A DNA stretch of 64,000 bases from Curtobacterium sp. SGAir0471 (GTDB lineage: Bacteria > Actinomycetota > Actinomycetes > Actinomycetales > Microbacteriaceae), in contig NZ_CP027869.1 in the NCBI RefSeq assembly GCF_005490985.1, positions 3,100,001 through 3,164,000 of the forward strand. Direction: 5' to 3'. Positions 9,076-20,049 of the stretch are shown here, piece after piece. Position 1 is the stretch's first letter. Each line of letters begins with the position of its first letter. The translations under genes were made by a program, and so were the position numbers. The notes below the pieces were generated by a model. The model did no database searches. It was not told the DNA's origin and saw nothing but the letters and a program-made list of their open reading frames with translations.

Positions 9076-9155
9076 CCGCCGCCTTCGCCGCCGCACGCGG
9101 AAGGGCCCCGACCGCCGCCACCGCCGCCTTCGCCGCCGCACGCGGAAGGGCCCCG
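9076..9155. repeat. 35-bp direct repeat next to groEL terminator
   Basis: Two identical 35-bp blocks (9076-9110 and 9121-9155) sit 45 bp apart. The second supplies the left arm of the groEL terminator, so the first is a duplicated half-terminator. Confidence 0.8.
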
Positions 9156-9182
9156 CACGCGCGCAGCGTGCGGGGCCCTTCC
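9144..9182 (-). terminator. groEL terminator hairpin
   Basis: A perfect 17-bp stem (9144-9160 with 9166-9182) and a 5-nt loop lie 11 nt beyond the groEL stop codon. No T-tract follows, as is common in high-GC actinobacteria. Confidence 0.8.
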
Positions 9183-9193
9183 GGCTACCGGGA

Positions 9194-11315
<2,122 letters not shown>

Positions 11316-11497
11316 GATCTCTTGCTCCCTGGTGCTGGTGTTGCGAACGACGCCGTCGCCGTCTGGCGATGACTCTCGTGCAACATCCGCGGCAAGGCAA
11401 GGGGTGTGACGTTCTTTCACGCCGATTCCGTCAAGAATCAACGTGCCCGAAACACCCCTGTCACAAACCGCGCGCCGATGCCCCGTGGGACCGTGCG

Positions 11498-12088
11498 TCA
11501 GCCGCCGTAGTCGGCGCCCAGCACGACGCTGACGTCCGCGTTCGGGAAGGCCGACGACTGCTCCACCGTCGCGATGCCGAGGGCCTTCGCCACCCCCTGC
11601 GCCACGGCCTGCTGCTCGGGCTGCTGGTAGTACACGACCGAGGTCGTCGTCCCCGTCGTGCCGGCGTCCCCCGTCGACGTGACCTTCCACCCGGCGGCGG
11701 TCAGCGCGCGGCTGCCACGGGCGGCCAGTCCGGTCGTCGTCGTGCCGTTGAGCACGACCACGCTCGTCGTGCCCTGCGCCGACGGCTCCGCCGCGCTCGG
11801 CTCCTCGGACGCGGGTGCCGACGGGGTCTCGGACGGCGTCTCCGAGGGCGCGGCGGACGCCGAGGAGCTCGTCGAGGGGCTCGGCGTCGAGGTCGACCCC
11901 GGGAACGAGTAGCTGCCGTTCAGCAGCGCGAGCACGAGCACACCGACGAGCACGAGCACGCCGGTGGCCAGGGCGCCCCACGCGAACGCGATCCACCCGC
12001 GCCCACGACGACGGGCACCGCGGTGCGCTCCCACCCGGGGGCCGTCGGAGACGTCGTCGAACCGGTCTCGCGGGAATCTCTCGGTCAT
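11498..12088 (-). CDS. Membrane-anchored LytR C-terminal-domain protein
   Basis: Encodes 196 residues. A basic cytoplasmic N-terminus (1-30) precedes one membrane helix (about 32-57), then a Ser/Thr/Pro/Glu-rich linker (58-105), then a C-terminal domain with [20 protein letters not shown] and the VVYY / VVLGADY segments of the LytR_C family. It acts outside the membrane, perhaps in cell-envelope assembly; it lacks the LytR-CpsA-Psr catalytic domain. Its start overlaps the stop of the DUF3263 gene (ATGA), so the two are coupled. Confidence 0.8.
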   Translation of the reverse strand: MTERFPRDRFDDVSDGPRVGAHRGARRRGRGWIAFAWGALATGVLVLVGVLVLALLNGSYSFPGSTSTPSPSTSSSASAAPSETPSETPSAPASEEPSAAEPSAQGTTSVVVLNGTTTTGLAARGSRALTAAGWKVTSTGDAGTTGTTTSVVYYQQPEQQAVAQGVAKALGIATVEQSSAFPNADVSVVLGADYGG

Positions 12089-12417
12089 CGTTCCTCTTCA
12101 CGGGGATCGGGCGCGGGGGCGACGAACGTGCGCGCCGCTCGCGCTCGGGTGCGGGCGTGCCGCAGCCGCTGCAGTCGTCCGACCAGCTGCGGGTCGAACG
12201 CGCGTGCGGCGGGCAGGTCGATCACGCGGTCGAGCACCTGGTAGTAGCGCGCCGGCGACATGTCGAACGCGACCCGGATCTCCGCTTCCTTGGTGCGGTC
12301 GTGTCGCGCCCGGTCGTGCTCGAACGCGAGCACGCGCTTGTCGAGCTCGCTGAGCTCGTCGGTGGGGAGGGCGGTCACGGCACTTCCGGTCACGGTTCGG
12401 TCACGGGTCTCGCACAT
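12085..12417 (-). CDS. DUF3263 protein
   Basis: Encodes 110 residues if the ATG at 12417 is used; two in-frame GTG codons at residues 9 and 14 are alternatives and would give a length closer to the family norm. The segment [43 protein letters not shown] is diagnostic of DUF3263, a small actinobacterial helix-turn-helix-like protein. Function unknown; a DNA-binding role is plausible. It overlaps the LytR_C gene by 4 nt, an arrangement common in Actinobacteria. Confidence 0.8.
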   Translation of the reverse strand: MCETRDRTVTGSAVTALPTDELSELDKRVLAFEHDRARHDRTKEAEIRVAFDMSPARYYQVLDRVIDLPAARAFDPQLVGRLQRLRHARTRARAARTFVAPAPDPREEER

Positions 12418-12475
12418 CGTAGGGGTGCCCGGCGGTCCGACCCTGGCACGCGGCTGGACTGTCGCGAGACCCGGT

Positions 12476-13489
12476 TCAGGCTCCCGGTCGACGGAACCAC
12501 CGGACGCGCACGCCGAACGGGTCGCAGACCGCCAGCGCGACCCCGTCGAGCGAGACCGTCGCGAACGCGTCCGGGTCCGTCGCGTCGACGTCGTCCGGCA
12601 GCGTCGCGGCCACACCGCGCAGGATCCCGGTGCGCTCGAGGGCGACCCAGTGCACGCCGTGCTCCGCCAGCCGGTCGACAACGCGCTGGCGGTCCGGCCC
12701 CGGCACGTAGACGAGCGTCCCGGTGGTGAGCACCACGGGTCGGACGCCGTCCGGCAGCGCGTCCAGGGCAGGGTCGAGGTCGCCGGGCAGCACGCCGCAG
12801 ATCCGGACGGGAGGCACGGCGAGCGTCGCACGCGCCGCCTCGCGCATCAGGGCGGTGCGGTCCGTCGCCTCGGGCGGCACGGCCTCCACCAGGCGATCGA
12901 ACGCCCCCGGCTCGGCGAGGTCGATCGGGTTCGGGTCGAGGGCGACCCGTGCACCGATCCGGATCGGGGTGGTCGTCGGCTCGGGGACCGTCCCGCTGGC
13001 CTCGACCGTCAGGTGCACGGACGGCTCAGCGACGGCGGTGTGCACCCGGACGAGGCCGTCCCGGGTGCGGTGGTCGAGCGTCACCCGGTCGGGGATCGAG
13101 CAGAGCCCCGCGGCGGCACCGGCGTCGACGAGCCCGAGCGGCCGTGGGTCACCGGCCGCCGCCGCGGCGGCGGCGAGCGCCTGCAGGACCGGGACGACGG
13201 GACCGAGCCGCCGCGGGTCGTTCGCCTGCACCGTGGCGGAGGCGAGGGCCGTCGTCAGGGCGGGGCGGGCCTCCCGGCCGAGCGCACGCAGTGCCCCGGG
13301 GTCCGACGGGTCCGCGCCGAGCAGCCGCGCGACCGCGAAGAACAGCTCGGGCTGCCGCTGCTGCTGCGGTACCGCGTCGAGGAGCGCGACCAGGTCGTCG
13401 TCGACCGAGCGCGCCCACGCGGCGTACGAGGGCGAGACCGTGGCGATCCGCTCCGCGTAGGCGGCGTAGCGCTCCCGTGTGCCGCTCAC
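12476..13489 (-). CDS. DUF2332 protein
   Basis: Encodes 337 residues starting at a GTG that overlaps the stop codon of the upstream acetyltransferase gene (GTGA). The family is uncharacterised. Visible segments typical of it are RYAAYAERIATVSPSYAAWARSVDDD at the start, GLVDAGAAAGLCSIPDR in the middle and VLTTGTLVYVPGPDRQ near the end. The central G-A-G-A-A-G-L motif hints at a Rossmann-like nucleotide or SAM fold, which I infer only from the glycine spacing. It forms a two-gene operon with the acetyltransferase. Confidence 0.75.
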   Translation of the reverse strand: MSGTRERYAAYAERIATVSPSYAAWARSVDDDLVALLDAVPQQQRQPELFFAVARLLGADPSDPGALRALGREARPALTTALASATVQANDPRRLGPVVPVLQALAAAAAAAGDPRPLGLVDAGAAAGLCSIPDRVTLDHRTRDGLVRVHTAVAEPSVHLTVEASGTVPEPTTTPIRIGARVALDPNPIDLAEPGAFDRLVEAVPPEATDRTALMREAARATLAVPPVRICGVLPGDLDPALDALPDGVRPVVLTTGTLVYVPGPDRQRVVDRLAEHGVHWVALERTGILRGVAATLPDDVDATDPDAFATVSLDGVALAVCDPFGVRVRWFRRPGA

Positions 13490-13953
13490 GGGCGGTGCAT
13501 GCCGACGTGACGGATACCGGCCTCGTCGTAGGGTGCGCCGAACCGGACGAAGCCGTGGCGTTCGTAGAGCCCCGCGACGTACTCCTGGGCGTGCAGGACG
13601 AACGGCTCGTGCCCGTGCGCGTCGAGCACGGCGGCGACCAGGCGGCCGGCGATCCCCTGCCCGCGGTGGTCCGGGTGGGTGGCGACCCGTCCGATGACCC
13701 AGGCCGGCGCGGCGGACCCGGCGGGGTGGGCCTCGTCCGGAGCGGGGCGGACCAGGCGCAGGTACCCGACCGGATCGCCGTCCGCTCCGAACCACCAGTG
13801 CTCGGTGTCGGGCTCGCGGTCACGGCCGTCGAGGTCCTCGGCGGTGACCCGCTGCTCGAGCGCGAAGACGCGGTTCCGCAGCCGCACGATGCCGTACAGT
13901 TCGTCCGTCGTCAGGCGGGTCCAGCGGGCATGGCGGACGGAATGCTCGGACAT
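13486..13953 (-). CDS. ElaA-type GNAT N-acetyltransferase
   Basis: Encodes 155 residues from the ATG giving MSEHSVRHARWTRL. The family pattern LYGIVRLRNRVFALEQ, then the acetyl-CoA binding loop HPDHRGQGIAGRL, and YERHGFVRFG at the end are all present. It should transfer an acetyl group from acetyl-CoA to an unknown amine. The start has a -10 hexamer 7 nt upstream, so it is probably leaderless. The longer in-frame reading to 14019 is unlikely because it would overlap the divergent msrB promoter region. Confidence 0.85.
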   Translation of the reverse strand: MSEHSVRHARWTRLTTDELYGIVRLRNRVFALEQRVTAEDLDGRDREPDTEHWWFGADGDPVGYLRLVRPAPDEAHPAGSAAPAWVIGRVATHPDHRGQGIAGRLVAAVLDAHGHEPFVLHAQEYVAGLYERHGFVRFGAPYDEAGIRHVGMHRP

Positions 13954-13960
13954 CGTCGCG

Positions 13961-13966
13961 AGTTTA
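13961..13966 (-). promoter_or_regulatory. -10 element, leaderless start of acetyltransferase
   Basis: TAAACT on the minus strand ends 7 nt before the ATG at 13953. Confidence 0.55.
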
Positions 13967-14018
13967 CTGAAGGGGTCGGGCATCACCATCGAGCCCCGAC
14001 CGGAAGCAGGAGGAAGCA

Positions 14019-14426
14019 ATGGCGTACAACGTCGACAAGTCGGACGCCCAGTGGCGCGAGGAGCTCTCCCCGGACCAGTACGCCGTGCTCCGGCAGGCCG
14101 GGACCGAGCGTCCGTGGACCGGTGAGCTGCTCGACGAGGAGCGCGCTGGCATCTACACGTGTGCGGCGTGCGGCGCGGAGCTGTTCAAGAGCGGCACGAA
14201 GTTCGACTCGGGCTGCGGCTGGCCGTCGTTCTACGAGTCGGTGCGCCCCGAGGCGGTCCAGCTCATCGAGGACAAGTCGCTCGGCATGGTCCGCACCGAG
14301 GTCCGCTGCGCGAACTGCGGCTCGCACCTCGGGCACGTGTTCCCCGACGGCTTCGGCACCCCGACGGGTGACCGCTACTGCATGAACTCGCTGTCGCTGA
14401 ACTTCTCGGCCGAGCCGACCGAGTGA
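14019..14426 (+). CDS. msrB: Peptide methionine (R)-S-oxide reductase MsrB
   Basis: Encodes 135 residues. Zinc-binding pairs C48-x2-C51 and C97-x2-C100 are intact, as are GCGWPSFYES, HLGHVFPDGF and the catalytic Cys121 in RYCMNSLSL. It repairs R-methionine sulfoxide in oxidised proteins, using thioredoxin as reductant. An AGGAGGAAGC sequence immediately before the ATG is a strong ribosome-binding site. Confidence 0.96.
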   Translation: MAYNVDKSDAQWREELSPDQYAVLRQAGTERPWTGELLDEERAGIYTCAACGAELFKSGTKFDSGCGWPSFYESVRPEAVQLIEDKSLGMVRTEVRCANCGSHLGHVFPDGFGTPTGDRYCMNSLSLNFSAEPTE

Positions 14427-14446
14427 TCCCCCGACGCGTCCGCCGC

Positions 14447-14452
14447 TAGGAT
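14447..14452 (+). promoter_or_regulatory. -10 element of tRNA-Thr
   Basis: TAGGAT ends 10 nt before the first base of the tRNA. The same CTAGGATGG context recurs before glnR and the lipoprotein at 29455. Confidence 0.6.
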
Positions 14453-14462
14453 GGGCGCGTCA

Positions 14463-14534
14463 GCCGGCATGGCGCAATTGGTAGCGCACCGTACTTGTAA
14501 TACGGGGGTTGCGGGTTCGAGTCCCGCTGCCGGC
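14463..14534 (+). tRNA. tRNA-Thr (anticodon TGT)
   Basis: A complete 72-nt cloverleaf: acceptor arms GCCGGCA and TGCCGGC pair perfectly, D-arm GCGC...GCGC, anticodon stem CCGTA/TACGG with loop CTTGTAA (anticodon TGT at 14496-14498), and T-arm GCGGG TTCGAGT CCCGC. The CCA end is not encoded. Confidence 0.97.
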
Positions 14535-14551
14535 CCTCCCCGAGCGGTCTG

Positions 14552-14557
14552 TACTGT
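14552..14557 (+). promoter_or_regulatory. -10 element, leaderless start of DUF2142 gene
   Basis: TACTGT ends 6 nt before the GTG start at 14564. Confidence 0.5.
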
Positions 14558-14563
14558 TGCCGG

Positions 14564-16108
14564 GTGAACCGGACCCGTCTCCTGCTCGTTGCCCTGGTCG
14601 CCTGGATCGGTGTCTTCCTCCTCACGGCCGCGTGGGTGCTCGCGACGCCGATCGGGAACGGCCCGGACGAGTCCAACCACTTCGCCAAGGCCGCGGCGAC
14701 CGTGCGCGGTCAGTGGACCGGCGTCCCCACCGGCGCGCAGGGCATCACGACCGTCCACGTGCCGAGGGCCGTGACGGACCCGCAGGGCGCGGTCCCGTGC
14801 GCCGCGCGGGACGCCGCGAAGCCGGCCACCTGCATGCCGCCGTTCTCGACCGCGGCCGGCGAGGTCGAGGTGAAGACCGGCGTCGGCGACTACTTCCCGG
14901 GCTACTACCTGCTCGTGGGGTGGCCGACCCTGCTGCTCGACGGGGCGCACGGTTACCTCGCGGTCCGGCTCGTGTCGGCCCTCGTGACCTCGGCGCTCGC
15001 GGCCGTCGTGGTGCTGGTCGGCGCGGCCCTCCGGTACCGTCACGCCCTGCCCGCGTGGGCGGCGGTCGCGGTGACGCCGATGACGATCTACGTCGGTGCG
15101 CTCGTCAATCCGAGCTCGGTCGAGATCGCCGGGTGTGCCGCCCTCGCCGCGGTGACCTGGCTCGTCCTGCACGACGGCGAGGGCCGGCGGCTCCGGTGGT
15201 GGCTCACGCTCCTGGTGGTCTGCGGGGTCGTCGCGGGGTCGATGCGCACCGCGTCGCCGCTCATGGTCGTGGTCGTGGTCCTCGGGGTCCTGCTCACCGA
15301 CGTGCCGCGTGCGGTGCAGCTCCTCCGCCGCCGGTCGGTGCTCGCGGCCCTCGGCGCCGCGGTCGTCCTCCTCGTGCCGGCGGTGCTCTGGTCGGCGTTC
15401 GTCGCGGGTCCGGCCGGGTACATCCCGTCGTCCCCGGAGCGCTACGGCTTCGTCGAGGGCACGCTGCGGACGCTGGCCCTCACCCCGAAGTGGGGCGAGC
15501 AGATGGTCGGCGTGTTCGGCTGGTTCGACACGACGCTGCCCGCCTGGGTCGTCACGGCATGGGCGATGGGCATCGGGCTCGTGTTCCTCGCCGGCCTCGC
15601 GGTGCGACGGCGTGCGCTGCCCGGCACCGTGTTCCTGATCGCCGCCACCGTGCTGGTGCCCGCGGTGCTGCAGGGGATCGGCGCCGCCGAGTACGGGATC
15701 ATCTGGCAGGGGCGCTACGGCCTGCCCCTGCTCGTCGCGACGCTCCTGGTGGTCGGGCTCGCCGCGGACCGCGACGTGTTCCGCGCGCGGGCCCTGCGGC
15801 CGCTCGTGGTCGTCGTCCCGGTGCTCGCCGCCGTGGGCCAGGTCGTCGCCTTCGCGGTGGTGCTCCGCCGGTACGCGGTCGGGGTCTCGGCACCGTTCGC
15901 CTCGGTCTTCGGCGCGGAGGCCTGGCACCCGTACGGCGGCACGGTCCTGGCGTTCGTGCTGCTGCTCGTCGGGCTGGCGCTGGCCGGTGCGGCCCTCGCC
16001 GTCACCACACCGGCGTCCCCCGGGTCGGTGGCGCTCGGGTCGGTTGCGCTGCGGTCGGTTGCGCTGCGGTCGTCGCTCCCGCGGCGCAGGCCGGGTCGCG
16101 CCGACTGA
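14564..16108 (+). CDS. DUF2142 polytopic membrane protein
   Basis: Encodes 514 residues from a GTG start. About ten to twelve hydrophobic segments run from residue 5 to 475. An early loop NGPDESNHFAKA and a GWFDTTLP region match DUF2142, a family resembling glycosyltransferases of the PMT/ArnT (GT-C) type. The conserved acidic pair after helix 1 (PDE) supports a lipid-linked sugar transferase role, by inference. The extreme C-terminus carries a short tandem repeat (SVALGSVALRSVALRS) that looks like replication slippage. Confidence 0.75.
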   Translation: MNRTRLLLVALVAWIGVFLLTAAWVLATPIGNGPDESNHFAKAAATVRGQWTGVPTGAQGITTVHVPRAVTDPQGAVPCAARDAAKPATCMPPFSTAAGEVEVKTGVGDYFPGYYLLVGWPTLLLDGAHGYLAVRLVSALVTSALAAVVVLVGAALRYRHALPAWAAVAVTPMTIYVGALVNPSSVEIAGCAALAAVTWLVLHDGEGRRLRWWLTLLVVCGVVAGSMRTASPLMVVVVVLGVLLTDVPRAVQLLRRRSVLAALGAAVVLLVPAVLWSAFVAGPAGYIPSSPERYGFVEGTLRTLALTPKWGEQMVGVFGWFDTTLPAWVVTAWAMGIGLVFLAGLAVRRRALPGTVFLIAATVLVPAVLQGIGAAEYGIIWQGRYGLPLLVATLLVVGLAADRDVFRARALRPLVVVVPVLAAVGQVVAFAVVLRRYAVGVSAPFASVFGAEAWHPYGGTVLAFVLLLVGLALAGAALAVTTPASPGSVALGSVALRSVALRSSLPRRRPGRAD

Positions 16109-16111
16109 CGA

Positions 16112-16147
16112 CGAAGGGCCCGGACGACGGTGCGTCCAGGCCCCTCG
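16112..16147. terminator. Terminator between DUF2142 gene and aldo/keto reductase
   Basis: GGGCCCGGAC (16116-16125) pairs with GTCCAGGCCC (16134-16143) with one mismatch, and flanking CGA/TCG extends the stem. It begins 3 nt past the DUF2142 stop. The remaining 180 nt to the reductase stop hold nothing else that I recognise. Confidence 0.6.
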
Positions 16148-16329
16148 GCGCGCGGAACGCGGATCAGGAGGCGTTCCGGGCGCTCGACGCGGTAACCAGC
16201 CGGTCGTCCCTCGATGGTGTCACCCCGGCCGGTGACGTGTCCACGCTTCCGGTCCGATCGGCGCGAACCCGCACGGATGTGCAGGATCCGGCCCCGTCGT
16301 CTGCGCTCGCGCTGAGTGGCAGCTGACGA

Positions 16330-17361
16330 TCAGCGTCCGCCCGTGATCCGGCGCTCGCGCTGTGCGACACCGGCGGTGCCGTACGGGTAGTCGTCGATCC
16401 GCGGTGCGCTCGCGTCGGTCAGGGTCTGCAGCTCGTCGTCGGTGAGCACGAGGTCGGCCGCGCCGAGGTTGTCCTCGAGCTGCGACACCGTCCGTGCGCC
16501 GAGGATGACGCTCGTCACCGCGGGGCGGGCGAGCAGCCAGGCGAGGGCGACCTGCGACCGCGAGGCACCGTGCGCATCGGCGACGTCGGACACCGCGTCG
16601 AGCACCGTCCACGTGCGCTCGTCGGCGTTCCGGGCCTCCCATGCCTCCATGCCGCGCTGCGGGTCCTCGCCGAGACGGGTCGCTCCCGTCGGCGCCTCGT
16701 CGCGCTGGTACTTCCCGGACAGCCAGCCGCCGGCCAGGGGCGACCACGGCAGCAGGCCGATGCCGGCGTCGAGGCAGGCCGGGACGACCTCGTGCTCGAT
16801 GTCGCGGACGAGCAGGTTGTACTGCGGCTGCAGCGTCACCGGCGGCGCCCAGCCGTGGGCCTTCGCCTCGTACACGGCCTTGGTGACCTGGTATCCGAGG
16901 TAGTTCGAGAAGCCGTAGGTGCCGATCTTGCCGGCGGAGACGGCGTCGTCGAGGAAGCGCAGGGTCTCCTCGATCGGGGTCAGCGCGTCCCACGCGTGCA
17001 TCTGGTACAGGTCGATGTGGTCGACGCCGAGCCGTTCGAGCGAGGCGTCGAGCGCCACGCGCAGGTGACGGCGGGACAGGCCGAGGTCGTTCGGACCGTC
17101 GCCCTGGGGGAACCGGCCCTTCGTCGCGATGACGACCTGCTGCGCCTCGGTCGGGTGGGTGGCGAGCCACCGGCCGATGATGCGCTCGGACTCGTTGCCG
17201 GAGTACACGTCCGCGGTGTCGACGAGCGTGCCGCCCGCTGCGACGAACGTGTCGAGGATCTGGTGGGAGGTGGGTTCGTCGGCCTCGCTGCCGAACGTCA
17301 TGGTGCCGAGGGTCAGCGTCGACACCGATGTCCCGCTGTTGCCGAGGAGTCTGTAGTCCAT
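16330..17361 (-). CDS. Aldo/keto reductase
   Basis: Encodes 343 residues forming a (beta/alpha)8 barrel. The catalytic tetrad residues are visible: Asp in LVDTADVYSGNESE, Tyr in the same segment, Lys in VVIATKGRF, and His in DLYQMHAWD. The NADPH-binding C-terminal part contains SVILGARTVSQLEDNLGA. It reduces an unidentified carbonyl compound. Monocistronic and probably leaderless (TAGCGT 7 nt upstream of the ATG). Confidence 0.9.
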   Translation of the reverse strand: MDYRLLGNSGTSVSTLTLGTMTFGSEADEPTSHQILDTFVAAGGTLVDTADVYSGNESERIIGRWLATHPTEAQQVVIATKGRFPQGDGPNDLGLSRRHLRVALDASLERLGVDHIDLYQMHAWDALTPIEETLRFLDDAVSAGKIGTYGFSNYLGYQVTKAVYEAKAHGWAPPVTLQPQYNLLVRDIEHEVVPACLDAGIGLLPWSPLAGGWLSGKYQRDEAPTGATRLGEDPQRGMEAWEARNADERTWTVLDAVSDVADAHGASRSQVALAWLLARPAVTSVILGARTVSQLEDNLGAADLVLTDDELQTLTDASAPRIDDYPYGTAGVAQRERRITGGR

Positions 17362-17368
17362 GGCCGGG

Positions 17369-17374
17369 ACGCTA
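17369..17374 (-). promoter_or_regulatory. -10 element, leaderless start of aldo/keto reductase
   Basis: TAGCGT on the minus strand lies 7 nt before the ATG at 17361. Confidence 0.5.
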
Positions 17375-17414
17375 CGCCCGGTGCACCGGATCCGAGGGGA
17401 CCCGCGAGTACCCC

Positions 17415-18200
17415 TCAGCGTCCTTGGGACAGGAACGCGATCGCCGCCTCCCGGAAGTCACGCGACGTCGGGGCGTTGAAGTGGTTCCTCCGCGGGATCT
17501 CGAAGAACGACGCGTCCGGCGCCGCCTCGGCCAACCGCACGGCGCTGTCCCGGATCCCGTCCTCGCTGCCCGCCGCCATCAGGATCGGCTGCGTCGGCGC
17601 GTTCTCGGGCGTCGGCTCGACGCTGTTCCGCATGCCCTCGACCATCGCGACGAGCGCCCGCAGGTCGTTCCCCTCGACGTTCGCCGCCATCTGCAGGTAG
17701 CCGTTCGTCACCCGGTCCTCGACGGGGGTGCCGTCGGCGATGTACGCCTTCGCCTGGTCGACCGCGACCCGGCGCATCGGGTCCGCGTCCGGGATCCCGC
17801 CGAGCACCGCCCGCGAGATCCGGTCCGGGATCCGCTCGGCTGTGTGCCAGCCGACCCGCGCGCCGAGCGAGTAGCCGAGGAAGGCGACGTCGGCGAGCAG
17901 GTAGGTGTCGATGACCGTGGTGACGTCGGCGACGAGCAGGTCCATCGAGTACGCGGACGGGTCGTGCGGCTTCGAGGACGCGCCGTGCCCCCGCTGGTCG
18001 AGCGCGACGACCCGGTACCCGGCGCGCACGAGGTCGCGGGTCCACCCGGAGGCGTGCCAGTTGAGGACCGCGCCCGATGCGAACCCGTGCACGGCGACGA
18101 CCACGGGGGCGTCCGGGTCACCGAAGTCGTACGTCGCGAGCTTCAGGCCGTCCGGGGACATCACGGCACGGGGACGGGGCGCTTCGGGGACGAGTGACAT
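17415..18200 (-). CDS. Alpha/beta hydrolase
   Basis: Encodes 261 residues. HGFASG supplies the oxyanion region, ALDQRGHGASSKP the strand-4 motif, the nucleophile Ser lies in the elbow GYSLGAR, the acid Asp in AGSEDGI, and the base His in RRNHFNAP. All members of the catalytic triad are present, so it should be active on an ester, amide or similar bond. Substrate unknown. It diverges from nnrE with 34 nt between start codons. Confidence 0.88.
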   Translation of the reverse strand: MSLVPEAPRPRAVMSPDGLKLATYDFGDPDAPVVVAVHGFASGAVLNWHASGWTRDLVRAGYRVVALDQRGHGASSKPHDPSAYSMDLLVADVTTVIDTYLLADVAFLGYSLGARVGWHTAERIPDRISRAVLGGIPDADPMRRVAVDQAKAYIADGTPVEDRVTNGYLQMAANVEGNDLRALVAMVEGMRNSVEPTPENAPTQPILMAAGSEDGIRDSAVRLAEAAPDASFFEIPRRNHFNAPTSRDFREAAIAFLSQGR

Positions 18201-18234
18201 GGCGCCACCAGGCTACCGGGGCAGGGTGGTCCCC

Positions 18235-19005
18235 ATGGACGGCTACGGCGGCGATCAGGTCCGGGCGGCGGAGCGGCCGCACCTCGAGGCGGGGGAACCC
18301 CTCATGCAGCGCGCGGCGGACGGGCTGGCCCGCATCGTCGGCGAGCTGCTCGACGACCCCGCGGTCCGCCCCCAGGACGGTCCGGGGTCGGTCCTGCTGC
18401 TCGTGGGGAGCGGCGACAACGGCGGTGACGCCCTGTTCGCGGGGGCGCGCCTGGCTGCGGACGGGAGGCACGTGGCGGTGCTGCGCGTCGGCTCGCGCGT
18501 CCACGAGGCGGGCCTGGCAGCGGCGCTGGACGCCGGGGCGCGCCTCCTGGACGGCCCGGCGGACCCCCGAGCGGCCGGCAGCGGCGCAGGTGCGGCCGAC
18601 ATCCTGCGGGCGGCCGCGACCCCCGACACCGACCGCCTGGCGGCGGTCGCTGCCGAGGCCGCCGCCGAGGCGGACCTCGTGCTCGACGGCATCCTCGGCA
18701 TCGGGGTGGGCGGCGGGACCCCGCTCCGCTCCCCCGCGCGGCAGGTCGTCGACGCGATCCGGGAGCTCGCGCGCGACCAGCGCGCCCCGTTCGTCGTCGC
18801 CGTCGACGTACCGAGCGGCATCGACGTCGACACCGGCGCCGTGGCCGACGACCACGTCCTGCACGCCGACGTCACGGTCACGTTCGGCGGGGTGAAGGCG
18901 GGGCTGCTGACCGGTCCGGGCGCGACGCTCGCGGGCCGCATCGAGCTCGTCGACGTCGGCATCGGTGCGGACCTCGCGGCGACGGAGCCGCTGGTCCGCA
19001 CCTGA
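18235..19005 (+). CDS. nnrE: NAD(P)H-hydrate epimerase (YjeF N-terminal domain)
   Basis: Encodes 256 residues. The N-terminal RAAERP....LMQRAA helix, the GSGDNGGDALFAGARLA nucleotide-binding loop, and the AVDVPSGIDVDTG motif are diagnostic. It epimerises the R form of hydrated NAD(P)H so that the dehydratase can repair it. The dehydratase (NnrD) domain found fused in many bacteria is absent, so it must be encoded elsewhere. ATG at 18235 chosen; an in-frame GTG 9 nt upstream is possible. Confidence 0.9.
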   Translation: MDGYGGDQVRAAERPHLEAGEPLMQRAADGLARIVGELLDDPAVRPQDGPGSVLLLVGSGDNGGDALFAGARLAADGRHVAVLRVGSRVHEAGLAAALDAGARLLDGPADPRAAGSGAGAADILRAAATPDTDRLAAVAAEAAAEADLVLDGILGIGVGGGTPLRSPARQVVDAIRELARDQRAPFVVAVDVPSGIDVDTGAVADDHVLHADVTVTFGGVKAGLLTGPGATLAGRIELVDVGIGADLAATEPLVRT

Positions 19006-19029
19006 CGCCGACCGGTCGCGGGGCCGGGC

Positions 19030-19971
19030 TCAGGCCGCGCCGGCGTCCACCCCGTCGACCACGTCGGGACGCGCCTCGAGCCAGGTGTCGACGAAGTGCC
19101 GGTAGTTCGCGGCGATCACCTGCTCGGCGGCCTCGTGGTCCAGGCCCCGCTGCACGACGTCGTCGAGCGCGTCCTCCCAGTTGCTCCGACCGATGGCGAA
19201 GCCGACGAAGCCGTCGACGGGCGCCGCGGTGCGCAGCCAGTGGTCGAGCTGGTCCTGCGGGGCGTCGCGGCCGAGCACGATGCACTGCACGTGGTCGCGA
19301 CCGCCGGCCCGGACGGCGGCGACGACGCGCTCGGCGTCCTCGGTGCGGTCGAGGCCCTCGAGCTTCCACACGTCCGGCTCGACGCCGTGCTCCTGCAGGT
19401 ACCCGATCGTCTCGACCACCAGCCCGGGCCGGACGTCGCGGTCGTAGTCGTCGGCCTGCTCCTGCTGCTCGTCGGTGGCCGGCACGAGGAGCTCGACCAG
19501 GAACGCGCGGTCGGCGTCGTGCAGGACCCGCGAGACCTCGGCGAGCCGCTCGGCCTGGGCCTGCCGGTCGCTGGCGTCGAACGCGGGGTTGTCGCGGACC
19601 AGCACCTTCACGAAGTCCGGGTCGAAGGAGTCGACGTGCGCGAGCCAGTCGTCGCCGTACTCGAGCTCGAACCAGTCACGGCCCGACTGCTCGATCGGCA
19701 TCGCGAGCTGCAGCCCGGCCTCGCGGACGAGCCGGGCGACGTCGGCGCCGTACCGCTCGTCGACGAGGACGCCGGTCCGCGCACGGGAGGCCCCTGCGGC
19801 GAGCGCCGTGAGGACGCCACGGTAGACGAGCTGCTTGCCGGCGCGGACGCGCTCGGCGTCGGCCTCGTCAGCGGGCTCGCCGGACTCGTCGCCGTAGGTG
19901 TGCTCCAGGAGCGAGGACCGCTGGTCCATCGCGAGGAGGAAGAGTGGGTGCTGTTCATCGAGGTCGGCCAT
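19030..19971 (-). CDS. DUF2090 / IolC C-terminal-like aldolase family protein
   Basis: Encodes 313 residues. It begins HPLFLLAMDQRSSLLE and later has LVDERYGADV, KVLVRDNPAF, VWKLEGLD and GFAIGRSNWEDAL, which fit the DUF2090 domain that forms the C-terminal half of IolC-type proteins. That domain resembles class I aldolases of the TIM-barrel type. Here it stands alone without the kinase half. A role in carbohydrate or inositol breakdown is plausible but no myo-inositol genes are nearby. Confidence 0.75.
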   Translation of the reverse strand: MADLDEQHPLFLLAMDQRSSLLEHTYGDESGEPADEADAERVRAGKQLVYRGVLTALAAGASRARTGVLVDERYGADVARLVREAGLQLAMPIEQSGRDWFELEYGDDWLAHVDSFDPDFVKVLVRDNPAFDASDRQAQAERLAEVSRVLHDADRAFLVELLVPATDEQQEQADDYDRDVRPGLVVETIGYLQEHGVEPDVWKLEGLDRTEDAERVVAAVRAGGRDHVQCIVLGRDAPQDQLDHWLRTAAPVDGFVGFAIGRSNWEDALDDVVQRGLDHEAAEQVIAANYRHFVDTWLEARPDVVDGVDAGAA

Positions 19972-20036
19972 GCCGCCATGCTGCTCGCACCCCCTCCGGC
20001 CACGCTCAGTGGGCGCGGTACAGCGCGGGCTCCGGG

Positions 20037-20042
20037 TACGGT
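20037..20042 (+). promoter_or_regulatory. -10 element, leaderless start of metallopeptidase
   Basis: TACGGT ends 7 nt before the ATG at 20050. Confidence 0.45.
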
Positions 20043-20049
20043 CGGCGGC

